64,000 bases of DNA from Rotaria socialis (GCA_905331475.1 CAJNYU010004514.1:186001-250000); one strand, 5' to 3'; counted from the stretch's first letter, positions 1 through 13,219 are shown. Program-made: numbers and translations. Notes: a model not told the origin generated them from the sequence alone.

Positions 1-358
1 GTTTTGACTTAGCTTAGTATGTGTGTGTAGTAGTATTAATTATTTGATTTTTTGTTGGACGACGCTTATCAATATAGGGGGCAGAGTACGCCACATCAAT
101 TGCATTTTATATGTTGATAATATTTTTAACCTCTACATATCACCTAACAAGCATTATCTAGCTGTTTGAATTATAGGGCAGAACACGAAAAAAAAAGAAA
201 ATGAAAGCAACAGTGGTTAATATTACAAGGGCAATAATCATAAAGAGGCCGCTTCAGTATTTTGTTGATGTAGAAATAGAAAAAAGAAAACTTAAAGACA
301 ACGTTTTTCTCACTTGCGCTTTTTTTTTGTTTTTTTAGGTGTTCTTCTTACTTTGCTT

Positions 359-1585
359 ATGTCGACTACAGATAAAAGCCCGAAAGAGCTCATGGAATAT
401 CGAACTTTAGGCCGAACAGGTCTTAAAGTTAGTTTATTATCATATGGAGCATGGGTAAGATTGCCAAAAAGAAACTACCACTGAAAAGTGGAAGTATTAA
501 GAACGAAATATTTATGTACCTAGGTTACATTTGGTGAACAACTTGATATAAATGAAGCATATAATTGTATGAAATTTGCTTATGATAATGGTTGTAATTT
601 TTTTGATAATGCCGAAGTATATACTGGTGGTAAGGCTGAAACAGTTATGGGTCAAATACTTAAAAGAATGTTCGAACAAGATGGTATTCAGCGAAGCGAT
701 TTAGTAATATCTACGAAGATTTTTTGGGGTACACCGTATTATCACAAAGAAGTTAATAAAGCAAATCTAAAAGGCTTATCACGCAAACGAATAATTGAAG
801 GCACACGCGGAAGTTTGAAACGGCTAGATCTTGAATATGTTGATATTATTTTTGCACATCGTCCTGATGCACACACACCAATGGATGAAATCGTTCGAGC
901 ATTCAATTGGATTATTGATCAAGGTTATGCTTTCTATTGGGGAACATCAGAATGGTCGTCTGAAGAAATTCAAGAAGCATGGCAAATTGCAGACAAATTA
1001 AATTTAATAGGGCCATGTGCTGAACAACCACAATGTAAATAACTTCTAAAATATTCACAGAATAACTTAATTAGTTTTCTTCTAGATAATATGCTACATC
1101 GTACTCGATTTGAAGTTGAATATGCTCGCCTTTATAAACCTCCCATTGGTTATGGTACAACTATATGGTCACCATTAGCATCGGGTCTTTTGACAGGAAA
1201 ATATGCCAATAAACAATTTGAAGGTGGTAATAATCGTTTAGGTTTGACAGGAAATTTATCATGGCTTCGACAACAATTTGAATCTGGTGACGGTCTTAAT
1301 GGTCTTGAAGAAAAAAATGTTGATCGTATATTAGGAATAGTTGAAAACTTAAGGCCAATCGCTGAAAAACTAGGTGCGACATTAGCACAATTAGCTCTTG
1401 CATGGGCGGCTAAAAATCCTAATGTAAGCACAGTAATTACTGGTGCAAGTCGTTCAAGTCAAGTAACAGAAAATTTCAAAGCATTAACAATTCTGCCAAA
1501 ATTAACACCTGATATTATGGAAGAAATAGAACAAGTTTTAAAAAATCAGCCAAAACAACCCAGAGATTGGAGATTGATGAACTAA
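359..1585 (+). CDS. KCNAB: Voltage-gated K+ channel beta subunit (aldo-keto reductase fold)
   Basis: Exons 359-454, 524-1034 and 1086-1585 join in frame to 368 residues. The product reads as a Kv-beta (Shaker beta/Hyperkinetic) subunit: an NADPH-dependent aldo-keto reductase barrel that binds the cytoplasmic T1 domain of Kv1 channels and modulates inactivation and trafficking. Visible hallmarks are the start of the barrel ([12 protein letters not shown]), the catalytic Asp and Tyr in FFDNAEVY, the catalytic Lys in [25 protein letters not shown] and the C-terminal cofactor segment TGASRSSQ. All follow the vertebrate KCNAB order. The N-terminus is short and lacks an evident ball peptide; a longer start exon upstream cannot be excluded. 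The ATG was chosen because it opens the first exon right after a T-rich, acceptor-like tract. A possible polyadenylation signal AATAAA lies at 1639. Nothing looks broken. Confidence 0.93.
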
Positions 1586-3765
1586 ATGTCTTTTTCAATT
1601 AAGTAAAAATATGAAACATCTAAATACGCTTGAATGAAAATAAAAGAAGAGAAAGACATCTATATGTTAACACTGGTAATACTATCGGAAAATTTTTGTT
1701 AATTAGATATAGAATTATCTAAACTATGTGTAATTAATGTTGATTTCGTCTACAAAATATAGCATATAAATATCAGATGAAATTTGTTACATTTTATCAA
1801 TAGTCTAAACACGTGTTAGACATTTTTGTTGAATTGACGATTATCTGATAGAACCATTAAAAGAAATTCATCTCAGTGCTTTTCTATAATAAAGTGTAAA
1901 CGACGTTGATTATGCTAGGAATTGGAAAAGGCTACAATGCATGATTAGAAAGTTGTTTATTTCAGAAGAACTATTCAAATCCATACCATAAGTTCGTTCA
2001 ATTTTAAGAGAATGCTACTTAGAGCATACTGAAAAATAGTGGTGCCGGTATCATATTATCTTCTAGAAGGTGATAGAAACTTAATTTTTCTAGATGTATT
2101 TATAGTGAAATATAGCGGCCACTTCAGGAACACTAGAACAAGTAGAGGTACGTTTCTCTAGTCTTTATTTCATTAACATTCAATGTATAATCTGTCGAGT
2201 ATAAACTTTTTTGAGTACTACCTAAAGTTCGATTCTATCCGCAATCATAATATTCACGATAGACGTTTCAAATCCGCATGATATTCATTCTGAAGATACA
2301 AGACGCTTATTTCAATTGAATGTGCAACTCGCTTCATGAACCATGTCACAATATATCGATGAAGATCTTATAATAATCTGAACGTAATTGGCTAAGATCG
2401 GCAAAATTGATGGTTCTATTGGCGAATGTTTATTTGTGCGTGAATATGATATTTCAGTATCGGTATCACTATGTTTGGTGTGCACTAGGAAATTCCAACT
2501 GAATCTATAGTAAATCAAAGCACACCAAATCACGTGATAGAAAGAGTAAAAACAAAGAGACAGCTGAAAAGCCATGTTAAGAAATATGAGTCGGTGATCA
2601 ATGTCAGGCTAGGACTATGTTAATACCAGAGCAAGTTGAAAAACAGTGTCCTATGACAGTCTTTAAAATGAACCAATAGTAGTGTTGTTATGTAATTATT
2701 AAATACTAAGAAGTAACAACAAATCCATTATTTCTTTCTAGTCAAAATATGTGACATGTTTTCTCAGAGACAAACTGAATTCAGACCGCTTTCGTTGAAA
2801 GCCAGGATATCTCATTTCAATATGATAAAATTCTGATTGAGTTCAGTTGTCGGTCATATGTATATTTCTTTTGCTGAATGGTACTTTTCCATTTCGATTT
2901 CCCAGATCAGTGAACATACGAATTCAAAGATTTTAAAATAGAATTTGGATGTGCACCTTGCTTTGATTGATAATTTACAGAAACTTCTAAGAAAAATGTG
3001 AATAATCGATATTGTTTTTGTGTCAAAACATCTGATTTCTTTTAACAACTTTTTTTTCAACTGTTCGTGTGTTCTAGACACTCGAAACGAGGATTTCGAA
3101 ATTGGATATGTTAAGATACATATAACTTCACATACGTGATTTCAAAATTCTCTTATGAATGATCTAGCACAAACAAAACAGTGACAAAGAATTTATCGAA
3201 AAAGATCCGATTTCACAGAAAAAAAAATATTGTCTTCGCAAACTTTTAGCAGCTTTCTGTAAATGATGGATTTCAGTTATTTTCTGCATGCATAGTATAC
3301 AAGAAGGAAATAAAAAAATGATCTCCACCATCATCAATTCAATATGAGTTCATCTATTTACAGAACCCATCAAATGCGATACACTAAAACACTGTATCAT
3401 ATGCAACTAATATAGGAGCACAAGGTATAGCCACCATCATTTAGATCCAGAATAAGCATTTAATTTACCATCCTAGAAATATCAGTTCGAAAAATGTTGT
3501 AAACGATTGAGAAAAATTGTGAAAACAATTAGGCATTGTCATCGCTACTTCCATTGAGAGTCTTGTCCTTAATAAATCGTTTTTGTACACTGTTATGCTT
3601 TAAAAATATGCCACAGTGTATTATTCAGTATAAATGAAAAACTCAATATAGATATTTTTTTTTGAAACTATCATTCAATCGTAGATAGCAACTCATGCTT
3701 TTTTTACTGTTCATATTCTATATTTCAAATAAGTTCATATAATGTTGAAGCATAATTTGTTGTAT
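1586..3765. other. Intergenic, no gene recognised
   Basis: AT-rich spacer between Kv-beta and the protease inhibitor gene. Short open frames on the minus strand (2312-2575, 2854-3081) show no domain, signal peptide or codon pattern like the neighbouring genes. No convincing repeats or RNA genes were seen. Confidence 0.6.
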
Positions 3766-4049
3766 TCAATTTTGCCGAATTGGTGGATATTTAACCCTTT
3801 TATTTTCATCCAGAATGACACGTACAACACCATGTCGGATATTCGCATCGGCCTCTGGTGTACCGTCATCGACTACTTCAATATTTCGTTCACCTATGTA
3901 AAATAATAAAATAGAAGTGTGCTGATGTGACTTTTTTAATATCAATCATTTTCCCTACCATCTCGTTGAATGATTTCAACTGCTACATTGCCCGGTTTAC
4001 CAACGAGATTGTCCCAACGTTTTCGTAGATCAACACAACCACTACTCAT
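3766..4049 (-). CDS. Potato inhibitor I (MEROPS I13) family serine protease inhibitor
   Basis: A short minus-strand gene with exons 4049-3959 and 3893-3766, separated by a 65-base GT-AG intron, giving 72 residues. It follows the eglin c / CI-2 pattern: an N-terminal Cys, the RKRWDNLVGKPG core with its conserved Trp, then IEVVDDGTPEADANIR, where the exposed binding loop should lie, the hydrophobic strand VVRVILD and a C-terminal PP. Family members bind subtilisin- or chymotrypsin-type proteases like a substrate through this loop. By alignment from the conserved C-terminal strand the P1 residue would be Ala or Asp, which is uncertain because the loop seems one residue longer than in CI-2. No signal peptide is encoded from this ATG, so the protein is cytosolic or an upstream signal exon was missed. 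The family is common in plants and scattered in animals (for example leech), so transfer is possible but not shown. Confidence 0.82.
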
Positions 4050-4844
4050 AACTACGTTTAAATCGATCGAAAAAAAAATGAATAATATGAAGCCCTGAAT
4101 TTCACATATAACGTGCTATGCAATATCAATAAACTTTATCCATGATCCAGTTACCAAATATTTACTGATTTTGTTGTTGTTGTATTTGGTACCTTATACA
4201 ACGATGAAGTGCGAAGGAGTAGATTAAATAAGCGATAATAAATATCAGTCGTCTATAGAAAATGTAGCAACGTCATGTGTGATAAAATGGATTCTAAAGT
4301 TGAGATATTTGCATGTACGATTACCAATGGTTTCAACATATAGATACGGTGAATAGTATCTTGATGTCAATAGAAAGTAGATAGAATGTATTGATTTCCA
4401 TAGAAGTGAAAAATTACTTACCTATTTTTAATAATATTTGTTGTTTATCGTTTGCTTTTCTTTCCTAGAGTGAACAGCGTTTTTTATACTCTTCAGAAAA
4501 TAAAAAGACAGCTTTTCGTTGTTAAGTTTTCATTGTAATGGATGTTAACCAATTCTTTTTTTGATACTTAAAAGCATATACAGCCATTCTTATCTGTCAT
4601 TATTTGTGAAATACAAATGAATAAATTAAATTTCACAAATTGAAGCATGAGTCAACTTTGATACGTTGTAGGTATTTACGTCGATATATATATATTTTCC
4701 TCAAAATGTAAAGATTATTTGGTTGAATGAAAAATCCACGAAAGTATTATTTGATACGAATAGCCCTTCAACACATACGATTTTTCAAAATCACAATTAA
4801 CCCTAGAAAGGATGTGAAATCATTTTTAATCGAACGCTTGAAGC
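4050..4844. other. Intergenic, no gene recognised
   Basis: AT-rich sequence upstream of the inhibitor gene, up to the hAT-like MITE. It should contain the inhibitor promoter, but no clear TATA box or other motif could be assigned. Confidence 0.5.
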
Positions 4845-4928
4845 TAGGGATGCACCAATTCCAATTCCAACCAATTCCGACCAATTTTAGGAATTGAATG
4901 GACTCGAATTGTAATTGATGCATTCCTA
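4845..4928. mobile_element. 84-bp hAT-like MITE with perfect 8-bp target-site duplication
   Basis: The element begins TAGGGATGCACC and ends with the imperfect inverse (GATGCATTCCTA). The two ends form inverted repeats of about 22 bases. It is flanked on both sides by the identical octamer CTTGAAGC (4837-4844 and 4929-4936). An 8-bp duplication with a TAGGGATG-type end is the signature of hAT superfamily insertions. At 84 bp it has no coding capacity, so it is a non-autonomous miniature element. The interior is a run of CCAATTCC-like repeats. The intact duplication suggests a fairly young insertion. Confidence 0.85.
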
Positions 4929-5419
4929 CTTGAAGCATAAAATCAACTAGATATGTTTTACTGATTTTTTTTATTAAGTTTATTGGATGTATTTAACTGT
5001 ATCTTATTGACAGCAAAAATTTTCACTATTCTGAATGAAAATAGGTGCAAATAGTAATATTTATAACATAACAATTTCGTCTAGATAAAATCGTTCTTTT
5101 TTTAAAGTTCATCTGTATTTTTATTTTATGCTATCGGTTGTAAATATATTTGCTGCCTATTCACTATTCTCTGTATTCGTAAATTATTTCTTTTGATACA
5201 AAAATTCTGAAAGTAAATGTCGGATGTTTTAATCACATAGTAATTTCTTTATTTTTGTCAAATCTGCATTGATCACCAAGAAGAAACATATTTTAGCGAA
5301 AATAACATTCACACAGATATACCAAGTAAAAGAATGTCACAAAATCAGAAAATGAAAATATTGCACCATAAATATATATTTAATTAAATTTTCTTCACGA
5401 GGTATTTGTATTCTGTTTA
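4929..5419. other. Intergenic, no gene recognised
   Basis: AT-rich spacer holding the right target-site duplication of the MITE and then the presumed 3' flank of the SLC37 gene. No other feature was seen. Confidence 0.5.
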
Positions 5420-7814
5420 TTATAGTGTATCATACGCCCGTTGACGATTAGCTGAATATCGACTTTTGATTTTGTTTATAACTATTTTACATTCACGAAC
5501 AAATAATGGTAAAATACAACAACATGTAATAAACATCTTAAGATGAGAAAAATATAAAGAAATTAAATTGTCTTTATTAAAAATTAGAAATTATCTTACC
5601 ATAAGAACAAAAAAGTAAAAGACAAATCGCCAATCATGCCAATGCTTTTCGATAATCGGAATCAAGACTTGTCCAATAGCTGCACCAAAACTGCCTGTTC
5701 CATCAACAATACCAGTTACTGTTGATAACGCTTGATCACTAGCAGCTAATACTTCTTGTCGTCCAAGATCAGCCGTTATAGCAGCGCTAATCATATTAGC
5801 TGGACCACCAATAAATACACCAGTCACTGTCATTACTACTCCATTTATCGCTTTATTATTAGCTAAATCTAAATATTATAATAAACATAAAAATAGTAAC
5901 TGATATAGTCATAACAAAATAATCACTAACTGCTGAAAATAAACAAAATTGGAATAGCAATAAGTAATGCTGGAACGACAACAATCGATCGAAGACCAAC
6001 AAAATCCTATGAATAGATATTTATATTTTGAAAATGATGCTTAAAATAACTTACAGAAAGAAGACCACCAACGATTCCACCTATTATTCCACCAACATCA
6101 TATAATGTTGAAAGTAAATCAGCGTCAGATTCTTGCCAACTAAATTTGGAATGTAAATAAAACGGAAGCCAAAAAAAGAACGAATCTATTAGATGTAAAA
6201 GTTAAATTTCTAAATATTCACTGTTTTTCGAATTAACTTACAATTAACTAATTTAAGACAGGCATAACATAATGAATACTAAATTACAACGCAAGATATT
6301 CATTGAAAAAGAAAGATACTAATCATTATGTTTGTTCTTACCATCGCTACACCAGGTAAAAGCCATGCTCGAAAAAATGTTATTGGCCTATTTGTTGTTG
6401 GCTCTTGTGTTGTTACAACCAATTCTGTTTCTTCGCTTGTCTCTTGATCATCTACTGTAGTTGTTGGTGTTTCTAAATGACGAAGAAAATGGTTTGTTTT
6501 ATTTAAAATAGGAATCTCAACTTTTAAAGCATGAAAACAATCAGTTTTCTTCAAAATGAATGATTTTCAGTTAAATTTTTCATTATACTATGTCATAGAT
6601 TGATATTTCAATATTAAGTTATTTACCTTCAACTGATATTTCAACTTCTTTAGCACCTATACATATAAAAATGAGGTTTTCAAAAATAAAATCAGAGAAA
6701 ATAAGAAAACCTTTTTCAACATACCAACGTCTTCCGGTGATGGAATAATAGCAAAAAAACATATAGCAGCACAACAAATTAGTAGAACAGCACAAACAAG
6801 AAACGGATATTCATAACCATATGAAAGAAAAGCAGCAGCTAATGCTGCTCCAAATATATTGCCAATAGAGGCACATGCACTCCAAACACCAAAGATAAAA
6901 CCTCGACTAAAAACAAATGAATCAAGAATAAGTGAAGAAAATAATGATTTCTAATTTGTTTCTGTTACCCTTCTTTGCCAAACCAATTTCCCATAATAGC
7001 AACTACACATGGCCAGCCAGTAGATTGAGCTAAACCATTGAGAATCCAAAAACAAACATACCAAGCAACTGAATATATATGTAACCATTCACTAACTACA
7101 CCAAATAGAAAAATCTAGCAATAGAAACATCGTAATCTATTTTATCTTTTATCTTTCATAAAAGTATGATTTTACCACAACAGCAGTTATAACCATTCCA
7201 AGGCAAAGAACAATTCGAAGATCGAATCTGACCAAGTGAAAAAACGTTTTAGTAATTTATCAAGTTAAATACATTTGATCTTACCGATCACCCATAATAC
7301 CGCTTACGAATAAACCCTGCAATAAATCATCACATTTATTTATTTTTTTGTATTTCTATTTTCTTACAAATGAATAAGAAAACATGAAAACAGCATCCAA
7401 TACACCTAAGAATATGGTAGCATCGCCAGGCGAACGAAAAAGACGTGTTTGATTCCAAATCTAAATTTTACGCTATTGTTGTTTTGATAAAATGTAAAAA
7501 TTGATGTTTTTTCTTACCTGATCCGGTTTTATCGGATTTAATGTTTCATTAGCTACTGCACTCCATTCTTCAGCCATGGTTGATTTGACATTAGAGAATA
7601 CTTTTCGTGCAGCGTGTAACATAGCATAACTGTATTGAAAAATACTAGTGTTTAAACTACTGCTTTTTTAAGACTTGATTATTTTTTACCTAACAAATGT
7701 CAATATGAATGTACTCAAATGATAAAGTGTGTATCGATGTTTTGATGGCCTTTGCGGAAGGCGAACATCAACGTTGTTAGCAGTTTCTTGTGAACTGTTG
7801 ATATTTGCACTCAT
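5420..7814 (-). CDS. SLC37A: SLC37-family sugar-phosphate/phosphate exchanger (MFS)
   Basis: Fourteen exons on the minus strand, separated by short introns, join in frame to about 510 residues (7814-7690, 7629-7518, 7460-7368, 7316-7285, 7227-7176, 7114-6969, 6906-6725, 6656-6627, 6472-6342, 6278-6242, 6185-6055, 6006-5931, 5868-5600, 5536-5420). The protein has the twelve-helix organo-phosphate:phosphate antiporter layout. It shows the first-helix motif YAMLHAARKVFSNVK, the TM2-3 loop SGVMGDRFDLR, a hydrophilic central loop rich in Thr and Glu (VEISVE to TTQEPTTNR), and GIVGGLLSDFVGLRSI in the second half. Resemblance is closest to SLC37A1/A2, which exchange glucose-6-phosphate or glycerol-3-phosphate for phosphate at the ER. 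It is head-to-head with IFT70, with about 440 bases between the start codons. One splice site (after residue S of IFSNLAN) uses GTTAGT. No break was seen. Confidence 0.9.
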
Positions 7815-8256
7815 GATAAATGAAAAACTAGAATGAAAAAAAAAACAATAGAATTTTTATTGATTAAAGGAGTTTATATACTTTTTCTAGGCAAAAAATA
7901 AACTTAGCTGAGTTGCTTGTTGCTGCTGATGAATAATAGAACAATTGTATCTCATTGGTCTTTGTTGTACACCAATCAATAAAATAGCGCTATATGTGTG
8001 AGTAGAAATTTAAAATTAAAGATTAAGCCAAAAAAAAACAAATATCTGTAATAAAAATATATATCCACATAAAAAATTAATTCTTGATGAGTTTTAATAA
8101 ATATACGAATCCTTAGAAACCTACGATGTTTTGTTACCATCACTGCACAACTGCATGCGATAGAATAATGGTGATTAATGCGTAGAGAGCCATTCTCAAA
8201 AATTATTTGACAGTATTTTTCAACTACATTGAAGTATGGATTTTGATAGTGCAAAT
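7815..8256. promoter_or_regulatory. Shared upstream region of the SLC37 and IFT70 divergent pair
   Basis: About 440 bases separate two start codons that face away from each other. Both genes must be transcribed from this stretch, although a 5' UTR intron is possible. No TATA box or RFX-type X-box could be identified with confidence. The open frame at 7976-8254 on the minus strand looks accidental. Confidence 0.4.
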
Positions 8257-11200
8257 ATGGACATGACGTCCAAAATCTATTCGTTGGTAATAAATTATTT
8301 GTACCTTTTGACTTTTGTTAGATTCATTTTATTTTTTCTTAAAGATTCGGGATAAGAAATATCAACAAGCAATCAATGTTCTTAGTTTTCAAAATCAAAG
8401 TCAACCTCGTGTATATAAATTCGCTATCTTGACATTTAAAGATCAATAGGTTGTGCTTTGTTTTGTTTAGTGTCGTCCAACATTATCATTACTTGCTTAT
8501 TGCTACTATCACGCACAAGATTTTACACAAGCCGCTGATTGTTATGAGCAACTTGTACAAATTTCACCCGAAATCGATGATTATAAATTTGCATTTGGCC
8601 AATCACTATATAAATGTGGACTTAACGAAGAAGCTCTTAGAGTTTTAAATCAAATTGAACAGCCAACATTAATGGATAACGTTTGTTTTTTTTATCAATC
8701 TTCGAAATGAAAGTCTAGCTTTGTTTTGTTTTCTGTGGTCAGGTACGAAAATTACAAGCCGCTATTTGTTATGCGCTAGATGATGTCAAATCATGTCAAG
8801 TAAGAGTCAAAAACTAACGAAACTATTTGAATTTCTTTCTTGACGGACAAGGGCATGTTTCTGTTATTTATTGAAGCATTTTTGATAGAGAGAACATGAG
8901 AATTTCAAATTAAATTCAGAATATAAAAAGTGACATTTCCATTTACTCTATAGAATTATACTCACATAATTGAGCTTACAAAATTAAAAAAATAGAACTA
9001 TGTTTTTTTGTTTTCATTAGAGTTATATTGATCAATGCAATGATAATGATCCAGATACAGTTATTAACACAGGTTGCGTTTTATATAAAGAAGGAAAATA
9101 TGATGAAGCTTTAAAACATTTCACTAAAGCACAACAACTTGGTGGCTATAATCCGAGTAATTTATGATTTTTGTTTTGAATTTTATATATATAATAGTAA
9201 TTTTATTTACGTTTCTGTTGTAGGAGTATGGTATAATATAGCTCTTTGTTATTATGAATTAAAACAATATGCTCAAGCTGTACAACACTTGGGTGCTATT
9301 GTTGAAAAAGGAATTAAAGAATATCCTGGTATAATAAAAGAAAAGATAATTTAGCTTTTGTAATTGTTTAATTTTTCTGCTTTTCATTTTGTGTTTCTTA
9401 AGAATTAAGTATTGGTATGCAAACAGAAGGCATTGATATAACATCAGTTGGAAATACAAATACTTTACAAGAATCAACTCTTGTTGAAGCATTTAATTTA
9501 CGTGCTGCTATCGAATTTCTACTTAAAAATTGTTAGTATATTTTAGGTTTAAAAATATTTTAAACAATCGAGCTTGGAATTTTTAGATGTGGCAGCACGA
9601 GAAGCTTTAACTGATATGCCTCCTAGAAATGTAAATGAACTTGATATGATAACATTACATAATCTTGCTATTATGAATATGGAAGAAGATCCTACAGGTG
9701 GTTTTGAAAAATTAACATTTTTAATTGGTAGTGAAGGATTTCCACGTGAAACATTTGTTAATCTATGTCTGTTATATCTTAAACATGAGGTAATTATATC
9801 GCAACATACGTACGATATACATTATTTACGATATTTGTTATATTAAAGTACTACGATTATGCTGCCGATCTTCTTGCTGACAATACTGAACTGACATTTA
9901 AATATATGGATCCATATATATATGAATTTATTGAAGCCAAAATAGTTCAACAAACAGCACCAGAAGCTGCCTTTAGAAAATTTGAAGAATTAGCTGGAGC
10001 ATTAATTGAACAATTACGTCGACTTGTTAAAGAAGTACAAGAAAATCGACGATCACAAAAGGATGAACAAGTGAAAAAGAAAGTACAAGAATACGATGCT
10101 ACTTTGGAAAAGTATTCACGTTTTTTTATTATAAAACTATATTTATAATATTGCTTATTTACTTAAATTAAGGTACGTACCTGTATTAATGGCCCAAGCA
10201 AATATTTATTGGTTGCAAGAAAATTATACAGCTGTAGAGAAAATATTTCGTAAATCAGTCGAATTTTGTAACGATAATGAAATATGGAAACTAAATGTGA
10301 ATACAAATTGGACTAGTTTTTTTAAAGATATTCAATCTTTTATTTTTCAATCTTTTATTAAGGTAGCTCATGTACTTTTTATGCAAGATAATAAATACAA
10401 AGAAGCAAGTAAATTTTGTTTCATATGTTTTGAATTTGTTATAGTATTATGATATGTTTTTTTTTTGAAAGTTGGATTCTACGAACCCATCGTCAAGAAG
10501 CATGAAGACAATGTAAGTGATAATTCTATCTGCTGGAAAATACTTTATAACAATTCATGTAGAGTTCAGAGCATCGGAGTTATTCTGTAAGAAGTAGGAG
10601 AAAAAAATTAAGTTGATCACTAGTCAATTATTTAGAAACGTATAAATCGTATGAAGTGAAGTTAGTTTTGTACATGAAAACTAAAATGCGATTTATAGGT
10701 TCATCTAATGAAGTGATTATTAGCGGAACGATCATATGCTTGCACAATATGCTACCTTTCCTCGCTATAAAAATAATGATGTTGAGTCAAATCCATTGAA
10801 ATCTCATGATATTGTTGAAATCGTACTCTAGAGGCTATGAAATAATTTTCAGCTCTATGTCTTGCCTATTTCGAAGGTTATTCAACAAACAAGACTGCAA
10901 GATAACTTATGCAGCAAAGTCTACTTTCTTTATGAGATTTCTTCTTAAAGAAGCAGTTTTTTCTTTTCTTATGGAAAAGAGCATATTCGCTATTGTGTTG
11001 CTTGTCAAAAAATATTTTTTCTAAAATTTTCATTCTATGGAGAGAAAAAAGACTTAATTTAAAATCAAGTTTTGCAACTTCACATTACCTTTCTAATGAT
11101 ATGCAAGTCATGAACAATAGTAAAGTTCTTTCACGAATTCTAGAATGTATTATCAAACAAAAAAGAAGAATGAATAGAAGATAGTCAAGCACTAGAGTTT

Positions 11201-12179
11201 CCGTATTTTTATAAATTATAGTTTACTTCTTTTGCTTTTTTCTGGAAGGTCGGCCTTAAATGAAATTTTCTTCTCATTTAGCTGAGCATTTATAATGCCA
11301 GTTTTTATGGTTAAAAGAGAAAAATTTTAAACAGACAACTCGCAAAAAGTGATTAATTGCTCATATAACTTTTTTGTTTTTTTGCGATCATATCATGTAG
11401 GATAAATGATTAGACAACAACGTTTGTATGATAAATAAAATAATGCAATGAATTTAAATTTTTAGCTTTTATCAGTTAGTCCGATTGTTTTGGCTAATTT
11501 ATGTGTTAGTCATATCATGACAAGCCAAAACGAAGAGGTAAATAATTAGATAACAAATTTCTGTTAAAAAAAAATATATATACTATCCATGTTTTATTAA
11601 GGCTGAAGAATTAATGCGTAAAATCGAACGTGAAGAAGATAAATTACCATTTGAAACACCTGAAAAAAAAGTTTTTCATTTATGCATCGTCAATCTTGTC
11701 ATTGGGTAAAAGTTAAAACTTATACTTCATAATCAAATTTAGTTCTTTTTTTTCCAAATAGAACTCTGTATTGTGCAAAAAATAATTATGAATTTGGTAT
11801 ATCACGTGTCATGAAATCACTTGAACCTTATCAGAAAAAATTAGGAACAGATACATGGTTCTATACAAAAAGATGTTTTCTTTCGCTTTTTGAAAATATG
11901 GCGCGTCATTCAGTGATTATACGTGATCAAGTTCTTATGGAAATGTTACATTTTTTAAGCCATTGTGAAAGTAAGAGCTTTTTTCTTTTCGTATTTTTAT
12001 TAACTTCTAATTGTTCTATTAAAAACACACTTTATTTTTAAGATTGGGGGCGTGATGTTAAAGCAAACTTTGTTTCACCATTAACAAATAAACCAATACA
12101 CGCTGGAAAAAATACAGTAGCCTACGAAGCTCGTTATTTGAAAGCATTACTGCTAGATTTATTAAAAATAGACGGTTAA
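8257..12179 (+). CDS. TTC30: Intraflagellar transport protein IFT70 (TTC30), TPR repeats
   Basis: Sixteen exons join in frame to about 643 residues, close to human TTC30A/B. IFT70 is a core IFT-B subunit whose tetratricopeptide superhelix wraps IFT52-IFT88 and carries tubulin-modifying cargo into cilia. Nearly colinear blocks include LSLLAYCYYHAQDF, VGNTNTLQESTLVEAFNL, EALTDMPPRNVNELD, TLHNLAIMNMEEDPT, VEKIFRKSVEFCNDNE, VAHVLFMQDNKYKEAIGFYE, SQNEEAEELMRKIE, VFHLCIVNLVIGTLYCAK and a GKNTV..E end. Approximate exons: 8257-8286, 8345-8410, 8471-8680, 8743-8799, 9021-9156, 9224-9328, 9403-9531, 9587-9789, 9849-10111, 10173-10296, 10363-10408, 10472-10512, 11466-11537, 11602-11705, 11762-11970, 12043-12179. 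The intron 10513-11465 is about 950 bases, far longer than the rest. AATAAA follows the stop at 12181. Confidence 0.95.
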
Positions 12180-13219
12180 CAATAAATGTTCTTTAATATT
12201 TATGTGTTTTTTTCTTCATTTTTATGGAATGATATGTAAACAACTTGTTGTTCTACTTGAATATAAATCGTTTTTCGAACATATGTCAAGCTAACGAAAG
12301 CTATCTTTTCAAAAAAATCATTACAATATAAAAAGTCATGAAAGATTTATTAGAATTAGATTTAATTAATGGTTTAAGTCGAATGCAACAAGTGCTTTTT
12401 AAATATAATATTATCATCATAATACTTGATAGTTTAAGTAAAAATGTGATATTCTTTCTATCTTTCATGTTGATCAGAAAACGCTGGGTAGCACTGAAGA
12501 GTTTTTAATATTCCAATATAATGTAGAATTACTATCTTTCCTATAGTCGACTAGTGAATGATGCTGTAATTTATAGCTCTCATAATACCTTCATATGACG
12601 ACACATTCTATAGGTTTTGATGTTTATGGATTGTATGATTGATACTTGATTCTAAAGTATTTTCATAACGCACGCGTTAAATCATGGTTAAATATTAATT
12701 GTGTGTTGAATATTCTGATATGGTTTTTAATGGATCAAATTCAGGTTAGGATCTGAAATGAAAAAAAAATCTGAAATGATTATGTATATGAATTCCAAAA
12801 AATTTCTAAATTTTATTCTTTGTTATTCAATTGATTGGTTGGTAAGAGTATCTCTTCTTTTATGTAATTCATATTCAAAAACGGTGTTGGTTGATGCTTC
12901 AACAATAATACGAAGATTCTTACATTAAAAAAATATTATTTCATAAAATTATGCAGTTTTTTCTTCTAAATCTCAAATCTACTTTGATCGAGTATAAATT
13001 CAAAAAGAAAAGTTAAATGCATAATTTTTTCCGTTTATTTCTGATATTCAAAGCATATGTAATTATGAAATATACAGTGATTTATTCACCTTTCATTTTA
13101 GCTTTCATAGCAAATCTATATGCACATTGAAGGATAATGACAATGTATAGTAAAGTATATTACGATAAAATTTCGATCCTACATACATGTACCTATATAA
13201 CGTAGTATGGAATCAGTAT
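12180..13219. other. Intergenic, no gene recognised
   Basis: AT-rich 3' flank of IFT70, running up to the inverted-repeat element. No coding pattern or structured repeat was seen. Confidence 0.5.

Noticed and set aside
1150-1431. 93-codon minus-strand open frame
   Set aside because: Lies opposite the third exon of Kv-beta and is its shadow.
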